A stretch of 64,000 nucleotides of DNA from Artocarpus heterophyllus (Eukaryota; Streptophyta; Magnoliopsida; Rosales; Moraceae): the NCBI GenBank assembly GCA_025403435.1, contig CM046354.1:39111041-39175040 (forward strand), in the 5' to 3' direction. The stretch's first letter is position 1; every line of letters starts with the position of its first letter. Positions 1 to 11,317 of the stretch are shown one piece after another. Position numbers and translations under genes: made by a program. Under the pieces are notes generated by a model. The model did not search any database. It was not told the DNA's origin and saw only the letters and a program-made list of their open reading frames with translations.

Positions 1-46
1 TACGATGATATATGGTGGTGATTGTGATGTCACATGTTATTTGCAG

Positions 47-208
47 CAATCAAAAATCAAGCAAGCTGTTGGCATGCTAAAGCCTCAGTTAACACATGAA
101 AGTCCTGTTACTGCAATTGCGGCGGTGCAAGAATTAGAAGAGCTTGCTACACTGGACATTAATGTCCCATTAAAAGATGATGTTCAAAATATTCTGGAGC
201 AAAATTAG
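47..208 (+). CDS. Terminal exon of an unidentified plant gene (3' part only)
   Basis: A 53-codon reading frame begins directly after a good 3' splice acceptor (pyrimidine-rich, ending TTTGCAG at 46) and ends at TAG 206-208. The peptide starts QSKIKQAVGML and ends DDVQNILEQN. It is acidic and alanine/leucine-rich with a helical look, and its composition and codon use suggest a real C-terminus, unlike the random frames around it. The upstream exons lie outside the window. The in-frame ATG at position 5 sits inside the presumed intron and is not a likely start. I do not recognise the family; a helical-repeat protein is only a guess. Seen: acceptor, frame and stop. Inferred: that it is the last exon. 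Confidence 0.55.
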   Translation, partial: QSKIKQAVGMLKPQLTHESPVTAIAAVQELEELATLDINVPLKDDVQNILEQN

Positions 209-1169
209 GCTAAATTTCATTGATCCCGTGTGCAATGATGTTGCTTCATTGTGGGGATCAGGAAAAGCTGTGACCAAAGAGTTTGCAGGCACCGAAGCTA
301 AGTGATCTGTAAAGCAACTAGGAGGGTAGAAAAGCTAACTGTTTCTTTCAATGACGACCTTATCCAAGATGTTTGTTGTCTTTAAGAAGATTTAGGATGG
401 CCAATGACCTGCTTCCCGATCGTTTATTGTATTTTAATCTAGTTTTAGTGCATTTGAAAAGAAGTCTTTGAATCACATGTTTACAAGCTGATAGTGCAGC
501 TTGATGAACTGTTTAGCTTGGTAATGCCTATGACAATTCAGTTCCAAAGGATAAATTGCATTTTGCAGGCGTGTTCATTTAAGGCTGCATTGGTTCGCTG
601 CGAAGTACTATCTGCAGACCCTTTTTTTTTTTTTTTTTTTTGTTTAGATGGATTATTGCGTTCCGACCATTGGGGCATGCATTTATCGTTCTGCCTACCA
701 ATGGCTCAAGACGATCTTCCTTTTTGATTGGGGGGGGTGGCATCATGACCTTTCTAACGTTAAAAGGATGATTTTCAAAAATCCATCGTGGTGTACTTTG
801 GGCGGCATAATTTGGCACGCAAGGGCCATGTTAATGTTAAGCTATCGTTTTCTTTCCTTTTATTCCTTTTTTTTGTTTTGGCTAAAAGTTCGAGCAATAT
901 TTTGGTTGGATGAAAAAAGCTATAGCTCAATCGTATAGAGAAATGAATAATTAATGAACCATTGTCCCTCATAATCCTTTTTTCTTTATCTTGATACATT
1001 TTTTGAACATCGAATTTTAGCCGTGGAGCTCTGCTTTTTTGCATCGCAAAAACACAGCTCTGTACGGCTCCGAAGGAAAGGGCGGTCATCCATGTGTACA
1101 GAATGAGTAAAAATTGAGGAGTCTCAAAGAGGCTCGAAGGACCTTTTTGATTAAGTGGGACCCGCAGCT
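209..1169. other. 3' flank of the edge gene and intergenic DNA
   Basis: Follows the stop of the terminal exon. The first few hundred bases are probably 3' UTR, but no clear polyadenylation site stands out. There is a 20-base T run at 622-641 and further T-rich tracts. The short frames here cross homopolymers, have no recognisable domains, and are not called as genes. Confidence 0.5.
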
Positions 1170-1185
1170 TACAATTAAGAAAATA

Positions 1186-2347
1186 GAGTTAAATTCATCT
1201 AAGGTTTTTGAATTTTTTTCTTTTGAAAATTAATCCGTGAATTTAAAAGTGTTTCAAGTTAACGCTTGAATTTTTTTCTTGTCTGAAATTTAGTTCTTTA
1301 TTTATATCCTGTTAATTTTTGGATGGAAAAAGTTGCATAATGTTGCAATGGGCACTCGTAATTTTTCTACAAAAAGCAAAACTAAATATTAGATCTTTTA
1401 TGCGTTTAAAACCTTGAAGGCAACAGAAATACCAATAAACAAAGAAGAAAATAGAACAGAAAAAAATTGTGAAAGTACCCAAGCTTGAATCTAATGAACC
1501 ACGAGAAAGAACAATTCTAAAGCAAAACCGAGCGATTTTATTTTATTTTTTCCTTTAAAATTTATGCTTTGTTTAATTGTGATAAAGTGTGTAGTTGGAC
1601 TATTATCCATTTGTGAATTCAATACATCAATTTTCAATCCAAAAGAAATATCTACATGTGGTTTTTTATTGTTGCTAATATAGGGGATTGAGCCTTTCTC
1701 TACTATTGCTTTTTTTTTTTTTTTTTTTCCATTGACTTGTTCCCCATTTACGTTTATTGTCTACAGCTTTGAGAACATCTTATATTGTTTGTTTAAGGAC
1801 TCTTGTTCTGCGCTTATGTATGCCGTTTTATTGTTTATTGTTTTTGTGTGTCTTTTATAGTTTATTGTTTTTTATATAATGGTGTTTTCCATTGTCTTTT
1901 ATTTTTTATTTTTTTGGGAAATATCTGATCATGAACAGGTTCTTTAGGCTTTTTGTTTTTTTTTTTTTAAATGATTATGGATATGTTTTTTAGTCTTTTT
2001 ATTTTATAGGAAAACATGAAACATGATTATAGACAAGTTTTCTAGCTTTTTTGTTGAAGGAAAACTTGATCTTGTACAGGTTAATATAATTTTGTTCAAT
2101 ATTGATAAATATAGAAATATGTACATATGACTTTGAATATAAATAATTTTGTTCAATATATGAACATTTTTACAAATTGAAGAATTGGACTTTGAATTTT
2201 CTTTTTGCAATGAATGGTAGGAAATGGCATTTATTTATGTGTTTATAGTTTAACTAATTCCATTCAAAATTTTATAGAATATAACCAAGGGACTAAATTT
2301 GAGAGAAGCAAAAGTTGAATGATTAAGTGAAAACACTTTTAAGTATA
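1186..2347. mobile_element. Candidate non-autonomous TIR element (Mutator-like) between 16-bp direct repeats
   Basis: A perfect 16-bp direct repeat, TACAATTAAGAAAATA, lies at 1170-1185 and 2348-2363. Just inside it, the sequence around 1239-1325 is a diverged inverted copy of 2262-2344: AAAAGTGTTT near the outer edge, then CAAATTTAGT-like and ATGGA blocks, roughly 70% identical by eye over about 85 bp. The left arm also seems partly duplicated, because 1200-1238 resembles 1260-1300. Long inverted arms without coding capacity fit a Mutator-like MITE. The 16-bp repeat is longer than the usual 9-bp target duplication, so the class is uncertain. The interior is AT-rich and non-coding. Confidence 0.45.
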
Positions 2348-2649
2348 TACAATTAAGAAAATAATAACCTTTTCCACTCTCCACAGCCACCTCTTATCAC
2401 GGAGTAGTGGTTGGAAGTAAATTATTTTAATCTAAAATTATAGAGCATATATTATATCTGCTCTGTCGCATTACTATGAACATATCTCCATAACATGAAA
2501 AAATGTTAAAAAGAGGAAGTAAAGCATAAAAAATTCTATTAAAAAAAGTAAGATGGAATCTCTGAAAAGAAAGCTTTTTTTTTTTTTGGTTGCGAGTCTA
2601 ATAAAGCATTAATTTAAAGAAAGTTTTTTTTAAATTGCATTTGTAACAT

Positions 2650-3505
2650 TTAAAATTGGTAAAACCAAAACTAACTAATTAAAAAAAATTAGTATTCAAT
2701 TATAAAAAAAAAATCCTACCTAATTCTAACAAAACCAAAAAAAATTCCAACAGTCCCTTAGTGCTCTATTTTTTAATAAAAGATTAAAAAATTATAAAAC
2801 ATAAATGTAAAACAAATATTTTTAGGATAAAAAACACAAAATATAAAATAAAAAACTGACAACAAAAACAATAAGATAAAAAATGTAATAAAAAGGACAT
2901 TCTCTCTTCTTCCCTCTCTCTCTCTTTGGTTTCATGGGGATGTGAATGACGGGAGAAGGGTGCTGGTTGGATAGAGGGTAGACAAATATGTAGGGGTCGC
3001 TGGCATGGGTGGGAGGACGAAATCTAGGGGGGAAGGGGGTGTAGGGTGGGAGGAAGGGGTAGCCGGGGAGGAGGGTTCGTCATGGGCAGAAGGTGGCATT
3101 GCCCGAGGCGGGGGGGGAGGGTGTTTGTGGAGGTCTCAGGGGGAGGGGGGTTGTCATGGGAAGGTAGGGGGTGAAGGGGGCATGGTGGCGCCGAAGTGGG
3201 GCATTTGAGGGGGAGGCATTGGCCCTACTGCCAATGTCGACATGAGGCGGGGGGAGGGGGCGTGGGGCTGTTGAGAGGTCAGCAGGAAGGGGATAGGGTG
3301 GGGGTATTGATTAGTGCTTAGTTTAGTTAGGGTTTGGGTGGAATTAAATTTTGTAGATCAATGGTCGAGACTGATTGGGTTATTTTTGTAATTTTATCAA
3401 ACTTTAACAAAGTTAAGCGTAAGGGTATGAGTGTAATTAGCTTTGGTTCATGGGATGTCACTGTAATTTAGGTAAACATAGGGAGTTTCATTACAATATT
3501 TATTA
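2650..3505 (+). repeat. Dispersed G-rich repeat, copy 1
   Basis: About 0.85 kb with three parts: an A-rich block, a short CT-rich tract (about 2900-2925), and a strongly G-rich block (about 2935-3310), followed by a conserved 3' segment with GTGTAATTAGCTTTGGTTC and CACTGTAATTTAGG. The same parts in the same order occur in reverse complement at about 56735-57790, so this is a dispersed repeat family and not a local composition anomaly. The glycine-rich frame at 3005-3208 is a by-product of base composition. The exact ends and the class (MULE-like or other) are unresolved. Confidence 0.55.
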
Positions 3506-4661
3506 GTCTTTACGTACCGTCTCATTAATTTTCAATCTAAAAAACAATCATGACTTTTATGCTAAAAATTAAACAATTTCTCTAGTAGGAATCGAAAAAT
3601 ATCCACTGAAGAGTATCCGTCTTTCAATTGTCAGGTCTATAAAAAAAGTAATTTTGATAAGATCTAATGGTTTTAAAACATGCACTATGAATGAGGTTTA
3701 ATGTGGTTAAACAAGAAATTTTTGAGATTATAGGTATAGTCTATAATAAATTCATATTTGACTCTATCAAATAGTGAACAATTTGAAGTCCCTACCTCAA
3801 ATAATAAAAAAAAGGAGAGAAATCTATATCCTACACATACAAGTGTAAATAACAACTCTTATTTTATCTTAAAAAGAACTAATTGTATTCTTGAGTTTGG
3901 CATTTTTTCACCCAGTGTGAGGTATGGAAATTTATGTGGAAAACAAATTATATAATAGGATATGAGAAAATATTCTACTAATAGGACTCTATTTTATAGA
4001 AAGCAACTTTTAAGAAAATAGAATTCCGGCAATGTATCAAAATCTCAATCGAACAACTTTGTATGGTATGAAGATCTAAGTTTTCATCTTCGAAAACCAA
4101 GTAAAATCTAATTATTTTGTTATTAAAAATTTTCAAATACCTTTATTTGAGGTACATCAATTGCAATATTGAATGGCTTCCAACGACATGGGAACATGGT
4201 GAGGTTCAAGAAAATAAAATGCAAATTTAGAAATCAAAGAGAAAAATTAAAAAAAAAAAAACCGCGTGAGCGTGGACATTAACAGGAGTGGTGGAAGTTG
4301 TAAACATAAGTCCTACTTCTTTTGTAAACGTGGTACTCTTTGGTGCTTCCGGAGTTGTGTGGAGTTACAGCAGACCAAAGGCATAGGTTGTGTTAAGCAC
4401 TATCTACTAATAGAAGATTGCGAAATCTACAAATGGGGCTTATTTTTTATTAGTAATGATGTTTAGTACCGGTGATACACGCTTTTTTCTTTTCTATTGG
4501 TGATGGGATAGAGAAGTTATAAATTGAGGCTTTTATTTATTATTTTTTTTATACCATTGGTACTTTTTCGCTCTGGGTTTTTGACGCTAATAATACTTGG
4601 TTGGTTTGGTAAAAGAGCTGCCTACGTTATGGTGGGAGGTGTGTAGGTGTGGTTTGGACGG
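3506..4661. other. AT-rich intergenic DNA, nothing recognised
   Basis: No coding frame with recognisable domains, and no repeat boundary that I could define. It ends at the target-site duplication AGAGA (4662-4666) of retrotransposon A. Confidence 0.5.
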
Positions 4662-4666
4662 AGAGA

Positions 4667-4934
4667 TAATAGATTTGAAATTCAAATGAGAATTGAACGA
4701 GCTTAACTTATTATTGTATTATTCAAGGTTTATATACGTAACTCTCAGAAATTATAATAACATAAAAAGTGGAACCAAAAGAGTAACTAAATTACATTAG
4801 TTACAAAAAGCAAACAACTTGCTGAATTATAGTCAAAGCTACTCAATTTGTTGGGGAAGTTGGCTGAGTCCAAGTCTGGTGATAAGTCATCAGCAAATTC
4901 CATGGCTTTTGAATTGAAAATATTATCTTTAACA
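4667..4934 (-). repeat. Element A 3' LTR
   Basis: Matches 37317-37596 with about 31 mismatches and a few indels by eye. On the minus strand it starts TGTTAAAG and ends CTATTA, so the termini are TG...TA instead of TG...CA. The polypurine tract CTTGTGGGAGA abuts it at 4935-4945. A TATA-like TATATAAA on the minus strand lies at 4729-4736. Confidence 0.92.
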
Positions 4935-4945
4935 TCTCCCACAAG

Positions 4946-5601
4946 ACAATGCTCCTATTGGAGATACAGGTCTTGATTCGTAACTGGCAAAAGACGTGAT
5001 GATAATGACTTAGTAATAGCATACGCCAATTGATCCTTAGACGAAATATGCGACACGCTGAAAGAACCACGGGTAACATGATCGCAGACAGAATGATAAT
5101 CAATTGCAATATGTTTAATTTTTTAGTGAAAAACTGGATTAACTGGTAGTTGGTCGGGGCCGAGAGTGCGGTTTGAGCTCACCAAGTAAATTAGATAACC
5201 ATGGAACTTCTGTAGCACGTGAAGCGAGAGCACGATACTCGGCTCCTGTAGATGAGTGGGCAATGGTTTGTTGTTTCTTTGAACACCAAGAAATAGCATT
5301 TCCTCAAAGATAAACCATGTAGGCTGAAGTAGAAGTTCTATCATCTCGATTGCCATCCAGTCGGCATCTGTAAAGGAAGTGACATAAAGGTTAGATTGTC
5401 GTTTAAGAAACAGTCCATGATGGATGGTTCCTTTCAGGTACCAAAGGACTTTCTTAGCTACAGACAATGAGATACCACGGGAGAGTGCATGAATTGACCT
5501 AATTTATTTATGGCATAAGACACATCTAGCCGTGTGAGGGACAAGTATTGCAATGCACCAATAACTTGAAGATACCGAGCAGGATCTATAGGTGGAGAGC
5601 C
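4946..5601 (-). pseudogene. Element A: end of reverse transcriptase and RNase H (broken)
   Basis: Reading leftward from 5601, the frame continues the reverse transcriptase of 22042-22700: the segment starting SPPIDPARY and passing [12 protein letters not shown] is the conserved C-terminal part of copia reverse transcriptase before RNase H. RNase H follows but is spread over three frames with several stops (an SFTDADW-type motif near 5360). It was separated from its upstream half by insertion of B. It cannot encode a working enzyme. Seen: motifs and stops. Known of the family: RNase H is the last domain in copia Pol. Confidence 0.8.
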
Positions 5602-6035
5602 TGTTAGAGGAAACTTCCATAGATGAAAGTCATCATCAAAATCCAAAATCTCATGTTAATTCATCAAGAAATTTAGTGGAAGCATGCCTAAATCTATGTG
5701 AACGGATGTGATCCTTGAATCTTTTAGTTATTGATCTTCTAAGCCAATACGTATGATTTCTTTAAGAAGAAGCCCCCTCTCTTTTCCAATGATAGGATGC
5801 CAGAAAAGAATCGTACGTATGACTCAAGGATCATAATCATTTATAAATGTCGTAAATTTGTCTTATTTCTATTTTAACTCATCTTTACATATAAATGGGC
5901 CCGTACTTTATGAGATGCTTTAAAGCCCAAAACTTTATACTTTATTGGATTACTTTAATTAGACTTAATCTTATGATGGCCCATAATATACAATTATTAT
6001 ACATATATGTATGCCCACACGCATTAAATTCAACA
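5602..6035 (-). repeat. Element B 3' LTR
   Basis: 434 bp, matching 21575-22036 with about 59 mismatches by eye and a roughly 28-bp deletion near 5880 relative to the partner. On the minus strand it starts TGTTGAATTT, preceded by the purine-rich tract ending GTCGGAGAT (6036-6045). Confidence 0.92.
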
Positions 6036-6496
6036 ATCTCCGACTTAGGCTACATATATATAAGACACTTTATAATTGTATGTCATAACATAACCTTATG
6101 AGTTCAAAATTTGCTATCATTAGCAAAAGCATCTCCAATCAATCCGGCCCATCAATCATATCAATATAGAATCAAAGCGGTCTTTATTACATGTAACGTA
6201 GCCAAACCCATCAATGGTCATGTATATTAGTATAACGAACGACATAGATCAAGCATGGATGTGTAGTAAGGAAATTTCATACAATGTGATCTTAACATGT
6301 CTATTTTCTACTGGTCCAACCTTATTCTTTAATGAGATCAAATCAAACATATTTAGAGTGAAAATAAACTATAGACTTTATTTTTCTTGAAAATAACTAT
6401 AAATCATCCATAAAGTAACCATAAAATGTGTCTACAACTAAAAAGCATCCAAAATACAAACTCCCACCAAAATGACATATTCTCAAGAGATGCAAC
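6036..6496 (-). other. Element B 3' untranslated region
   Basis: About 0.46 kb between the stop after RNase H and the polypurine tract next to the 3' LTR of B. No conserved coding frame was seen, in keeping with the 3' UTR of a copia element. Confidence 0.6.
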
Positions 6497-7250
6497 ACCC
6501 ATTTAAGCAGTGTGCGTATGAAAGACCTTGGTTGGTACTCCTTTAGTGAGCGGATTCGCAACCATAGAGTTTGTCCCAATATACTCTATAGACACCTGAC
6601 CACGTTGTACTCTTTCTTTAATAACTAGGAACTTGATGTGTATGTGCTTTGACTTTGTTGAGCTCCTGTTGTTGTTGGAATATAGCACTGCTGACTTATA
6701 GTCACAAAATAACTTAAGTGGTCTTTCAATTCTATCCATAATTTGCAGCCCAATGACAAAATTTTGTAGCCATATCCTACGGTTGGATGCCTCATAATAT
6801 ACTATAAACTCTATTGCCATGGTGGATGAAGCTATTAGTGTTTGCTTAGCACTCTTCTAGGAAATAGCTCCTCCAGCTAGCAAGTAGATATAGCCCGATG
6901 TGGATCTTCGACTGTCTTGGCATCCAGCAAAATCAAAATCAGGATACCCAATGATCTCCAACTAATCCGATCTCCTATACGTGAGCATGTAATCCTTTGT
7001 TCTCTGTAAATACCGTATAACTCGTTTGGCTACTTTCTAATAATCCATTCTAGATTACTTAAGTACCTTCCTAGCATCCCAACAATGTACGCAATATCTG
7101 GATGCGTACAAACCTAAGTATACATCAAACTCCCTATGGCTGATGCATAAGGAATCTTCTGCATCTCTTTAACTTCAAAGTCATTTTTGGAGCATTGCCT
7201 TATACTGAACTTGTCTCCCTTAGCAACAGGGGTGTCACCTACTTTATAAT
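6497..7250 (-). pseudogene. Element B RNase H (broken)
   Basis: The most readable part is 6503-6820 on the minus strand. It contains CDYKSAVLYSNNN (equivalent to the copia CDNxSA motif), the KSKHIHIK segment (family: KSKHIDIKF/RYH) and NPLTKG (family: DPLTKG), i.e. the C-terminal half of copia RNase H. Upstream parts (6820-7250) are in other frames with stops; fragments resembling the VGSLMYA and GYTDADF regions can be picked out. The LTR-proximal stop follows FHTHTA. Not functional. Confidence 0.75.
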
Positions 7251-8160
7251 CCTACATGCCAAATATCTTAAGTACCTTCTCGATATAGCTCTTTTGTGAT
7301 AATCCAAGTATACCTCGAGAGCGATCCCGGTGAATCTGTATGCCTAATACAAAAGAAGCATCCCCAAGGTCTTTCATCTCAAATTTCTTTGCTAGAAATC
7401 TCTTGGTTTCATGTAATAAGCCTATATCGTTACCAGCAAGCAATATGTCATTGACATATAAAACTAGAAAATATGCTTACTTCCACTGAACTTGTGGTAT
7501 ATACAATCATCAACTGCATTCATCTCAAAGCCAAAAAAGATTATAACTTGATAAAATTTGTAATGCCATTGACGGGAAGTTTGCTTAAGCCCATAGATGG
7601 ATTTCTTCAGTTTGCAAACCTTTTGCTTTGAGTCTCCTGACACAAAGTTTTCTAGCTACACCATATAAATCTTCTCATCAATGTCACTATTGAGGAACGT
7701 AGTCTTTATATCCATCTAACGTAACTTAAGGTCAAAATGTGCCACTAATTCCATTATTATCCTAAAAGAGTCTTTTGATGAAACCAAATAGAAAGTCTCT
7801 TTATAGTTAATGCCTTCCTTCTGAGTAAAGCTCTTTGCAACAAGATGCGCCTTATATCTCTCCATATCGTCTTTTGAATCCCTCTTGGTTTTAAATATCC
7901 ATTTGTAACCAATGGGTTTTGTTCCTTCAGGCAACGGGACAAGATCCCAAACATAATTGTCTTTCATGAAATTTATCTCCTCATTCATGGCATCAAACTA
8001 CTTCTGAGAGTTAGAACTTTGCATAGCTTGATGGAAACCGATTGGATCACCCTTCATTGCTCCAATGTCAACTTCATGTTCTTGGAGAAATATGATATAA
8101 TCATCAAGAATCGAACTTCTCCTTTCTCTAGTGGATCTCCTTAATGGCATTGGTTCTAAA
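7251..8160 (-). pseudogene. Element B reverse transcriptase (broken, YVND active site)
   Basis: Minus-strand segments at 7988-7716 (MNEEINFMKDN, VWDLVPLPEGTKPIGYKWIFKTK, then RYKAHLVAKSF) and 7443-7252 (VLGIQIHRDRSRGILGLSQK) are hallmark copia reverse-transcriptase blocks. Near 7430-7465 the catalytic motif reads YVND, where the family has YVDD, so one of the two metal-binding aspartates is lost. Stops and frame changes separate the blocks. The enzyme is clearly dead. Confidence 0.82.
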
Positions 8161-9277
8161 GGCTATTGAGTTTGTTCTTCTGGAACAATTTCTTGATTTT
8201 GAACGGGAGGTTCTTCAATATTGTCTTGATTTGGAATTACTTCTTGAACAATGTCATGAAAAAAAGCCTGATCATGATCATTGTCATTAACAATTGGAGG
8301 AATAGTGACATATTCCTCTTCAAAGACAATATTTCTAATACTATCTCCCTTCGCAAACTTAATATCCTTAAAGAACCAAGTAGTTCCCATCTTGAAAATT
8401 GACTTATTCGTGGGATCATAAAATTTGTAACCCGTTGACCTCTAAGAATATCCAATAAAATTGCAGCTGATAGTTCTGGAGTCCAGTTTCTTTTCATTTG
8501 GCCTATAAGACCTTGCCTTAGTTGGACAACCCAAAATATGCAAGTGCTTCACACTAGGCTTCCTGCTTGTCCAAAGCTCATAAGGGGTTTTGGCAGTTGC
8601 TTTAGTTGGAACTCTATTGAGTATGTAAGCTAGAATCTTTAAAGCTTTTCCCCAGGGAGATTCTGGTAAGGTAGAATGACTAATTATACTCTTCACCATG
8701 TCCTTAAGTGTTCTATTTCGCCTCTTAGCAACACCATTCATGCTAGGTGATCCTGGCATGGTGTACTGTGGGACAATACTGCATTCTTCTAGGAACTTAG
8801 CAAATGGTCTTGGATGTTGTTCACCTGATCCGTCATATCTGCCGTAGTATTTTCTACCATGGTCAGATCTGACGCCTTTAATCCTTTTGCTTAGTTGGTT
8901 TTCAACTTCAACCTTATAATTCTTGAACACATCCAATGACTGGGACTTCTTATGAATGAGATATAGGTAGCCATATCGTGAGAAATCATCTATAAACGTA
9001 ATAAAATATTGTAGACCATTCCAAGAAGCTATAGGGAATGGCCTACAAATATCCGTATGAATTAGTTCTAAGATATCTGAGGTCCTATTGGTACCTAATC
9101 TCCTTATGTTTGACTGTTTACCCTTTATGCAATTAATATAAATTTTGAAATCTGTAAAATCAAGGGGATCAAGAATCTCGTTGGACACAAGTCTTCCAAT
9201 TCTCTGCTTGGAGATATGACCTAATCTCTTTTGCCATAATGAAGCGGAATTCTGATTGGTTAATTTTCACTTTACAC
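8161..9277 (-). pseudogene. Element B integrase and GAG-pre-integrase (interrupted by C)
   Basis: A long minus-strand frame at 9188-8442 covers the integrase core: [30 protein letters not shown] (first catalytic Asp), [11 protein letters not shown] (second), [15 protein letters not shown] (catalytic Glu region is present in the family as NGVAERRN; here it reads AKRR), then the [12 protein letters not shown] and [15 protein letters not shown] segments. Upstream, [15 protein letters not shown] residues belong to the HHCC finger. At 9277 the frame is broken by element C and resumes at 18945. A variable linker to reverse transcriptase lies at 8161-8440. Confidence 0.88.
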
Positions 9278-10711
9278 TGTTAGACATGTATGCCCTAAGG
9301 AGTAAAAATGTAATAAGTTTCTGGAGACATTTTAATCAATAAAGAATTTATTCATTTATATATACCAAATCTTGTCCTCTTTACGTTCATATTTGTTGAA
9401 TGCATGTTAAGCAAACAGTAGTCTGAGACTGTCAGTATAAACCTTAAGAATTGGGCATATGATGGACTGATTATGCAGAAGACACGATTCTTAAGGTGAC
9501 GGTCTAAAACATATGATCCATAATCAACGGAATAAAGTTGGGCACTTTATTCATGTAAAGATTGTTTTGTTGTCTATATCCCTTTTGGGAGATGGTTTGT
9601 ATTGACCATCGAAGTTGGACTCCGTGAATAGAAACATTGGTATGTTCTCATAGGTTGTGTTGGATCGGGACATAAAGTGAATTGATTTGGATTAATAATT
9701 CTATCTAGGCAAATCGATTCACTTTAGACAGTCATTTGTATTGTATCTTAATCCTAAAATGAATAGTGGGCCTGTTGTCTCGACTTGTGTCTTTTGATGT
9801 ACCAAAGGGTGACACCAACATCTTAATAGTGGTACGCATGCTAGTACGTTGGAGGCATGACTCTTGATAGCGTAGCCTTGTTATTCATAGATATGGAATC
9901 CATAGCTCCTCTTTAGGAGTAATGATATCCTCCTATATGCGTTGTCCTGTAATTGAAAAACTGGAGCGCTCAACCATTTGGATACATAGGTGTAACCGAA
10001 TGGTATACTGTCTTTGGATAGTAAGTTTTCTAATGGTGAGATAATGAAACATAAGATAAAAATAATCGGGAAGGTAAGACAGAACTTGTCCTTAAGTCGA
10101 TTATGGATTTTCATACGGGGATACGATACACTTTGATATGTCATGGAGACTTAGCTTTACGGGCTTCGTAATTCTATAAAGTTCGAGAGTGCAGCTCCAA
10201 GCTTTTAGTGGAGTAGCGTTGGAGTTGATAATTATAAAATGTATATCTGGCATATTGGGTTTCATAATTATCGTGAGCTTGAACTTTATAGGTTCTTTTT
10301 GGTCCCCTTTGCTAGCTCACAAAATCCTGTAACGACACTGTGTGCTTTTCCAATAATTGGTGACTTATGTCGGATTTATCAAATTGGTTTAAAATTTGAA
10401 AGAATTAAATAATTCATGTCTGTTTATCGGTTGAATTAATTTTGTAAGAAATTAATTTAAGATAAACTTGTTGAATTATTGGGATCAGATAATTCTTGTT
10501 TGTTTATCGGTTGATTTAATTTTGGATAAATTAGATCAAGATAAACTTGTAAAATTATTGTGAATTGATTTATTTTCGTAGAGATTATCTTGATAAAGTT
10601 TGTTTTGATCAAATAACTTTTATATTGGGTTATTTGAATCAAAACTGAGACTTTATCCTATAGAATCTCGGGTGGAAAATAAAAGATTTGAGGAGATATT
10701 TACGCCAGAGT

Positions 10712-10795
10712 TTGGCCTGCCGAATGACGTGTTTGGCCTGTCGATGGGGTCTGTTCGGCCTGCTGATTAGGATGTTCAGCCTGCCGATCAGCGAG
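10712..10795 (+). repeat. GGCCTGCCGA motif array in the C 5' LTR
   Basis: Four imperfect units of the form TTYGGCCTGYCGA spaced about 22-27 bp apart, 110-200 bp upstream of the LTR TATA box. The 3' LTR has three units (about 18368-18425) and solo LTR E three (about 41011-41062). Each unit is close to palindromic. This could be a promoter-proximal protein-binding array. Confidence 0.7.
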
Positions 10796-10906
10796 CGATA
10801 AGATTACGCGTTTTCACGCGGATCTTATCAGATATTGATCCGAACTTGATTCTGTTTCAAGTTTTTGAGACCTAATCTGATAAGGACTGACCCCAGGACC
10901 AATAGC

Positions 10907-10914
10907 TATATAAA
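10907..10914 (+). promoter_or_regulatory. TATA box of the C LTR promoter
   Basis: TATATAAA within a conserved LTR block. The equivalent is TATGTAAA in the 3' LTR (mutated) and TATAAAAA in solo LTR E (41186-41193). Transcription would start near 10940. Confidence 0.6.
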
Positions 10915-11305
10915 GGGAATGAGTCTCATGATTTACTCAAATCAATTGAGAGATTAAGAGTGATACTCTTCTGGTAAGCACCTGAAAACTCCCTAAGAGA
11001 TTTTGTTCACAAATCACGAACATTAGCTTTGGGTTCTCTCTATTGGTTGGAAGGAGAGTCACCGTGGAAGAGTTGTACGTGTGAGCCCACACTCACTCTG
11101 GTTGTGGATAGAGAATAGCAAAGAAGACCAGTTGGTTAAGGCTCTTCTAGAACGTTACTTTTCTTCACAGGTTGCGGAGGTTCTTCGACATATAAAGGTT
11201 AGTAAGATCTATTTGTTTATACATATAGCATGTCAAACTTGTGTTTTGGAAATTACTCTGATGAAAAATTTTAAAATTCTATTGCGCACCGTTTTTTCCA
11301 ACAAT

Positions 11306-11317
11306 TGGTATCAGAGC
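11306..11317 (+). promoter_or_regulatory. Element C primer binding site (tRNA-iMet)
   Basis: TGGTATCAGAGC two bases after the 5' LTR end, the standard plant copia initiator-methionine tRNA primer site. It fixes the element's plus orientation. Confidence 0.93.

Larger units (their letters stand above)
9278..11303 (+). repeat. Element C 5' LTR
   Basis: 2026 bp, starting TGTTAGACATG and ending TTCCAACA directly before the PBS. It carries four copies of a TTCGGCCTGCCGA-type motif at about 10712-10795 and a TATA box at 10907-10914. Solo LTR E (39575-41586) is a third copy of the same family. Confidence 0.95.

Noticed and set aside
3005..3208. Glycine-rich frame resembling a glycine-rich cell-wall protein
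   Set aside because: It is the mirror copy of the same repeat (G-rich block). Open frames here follow from lack of T.
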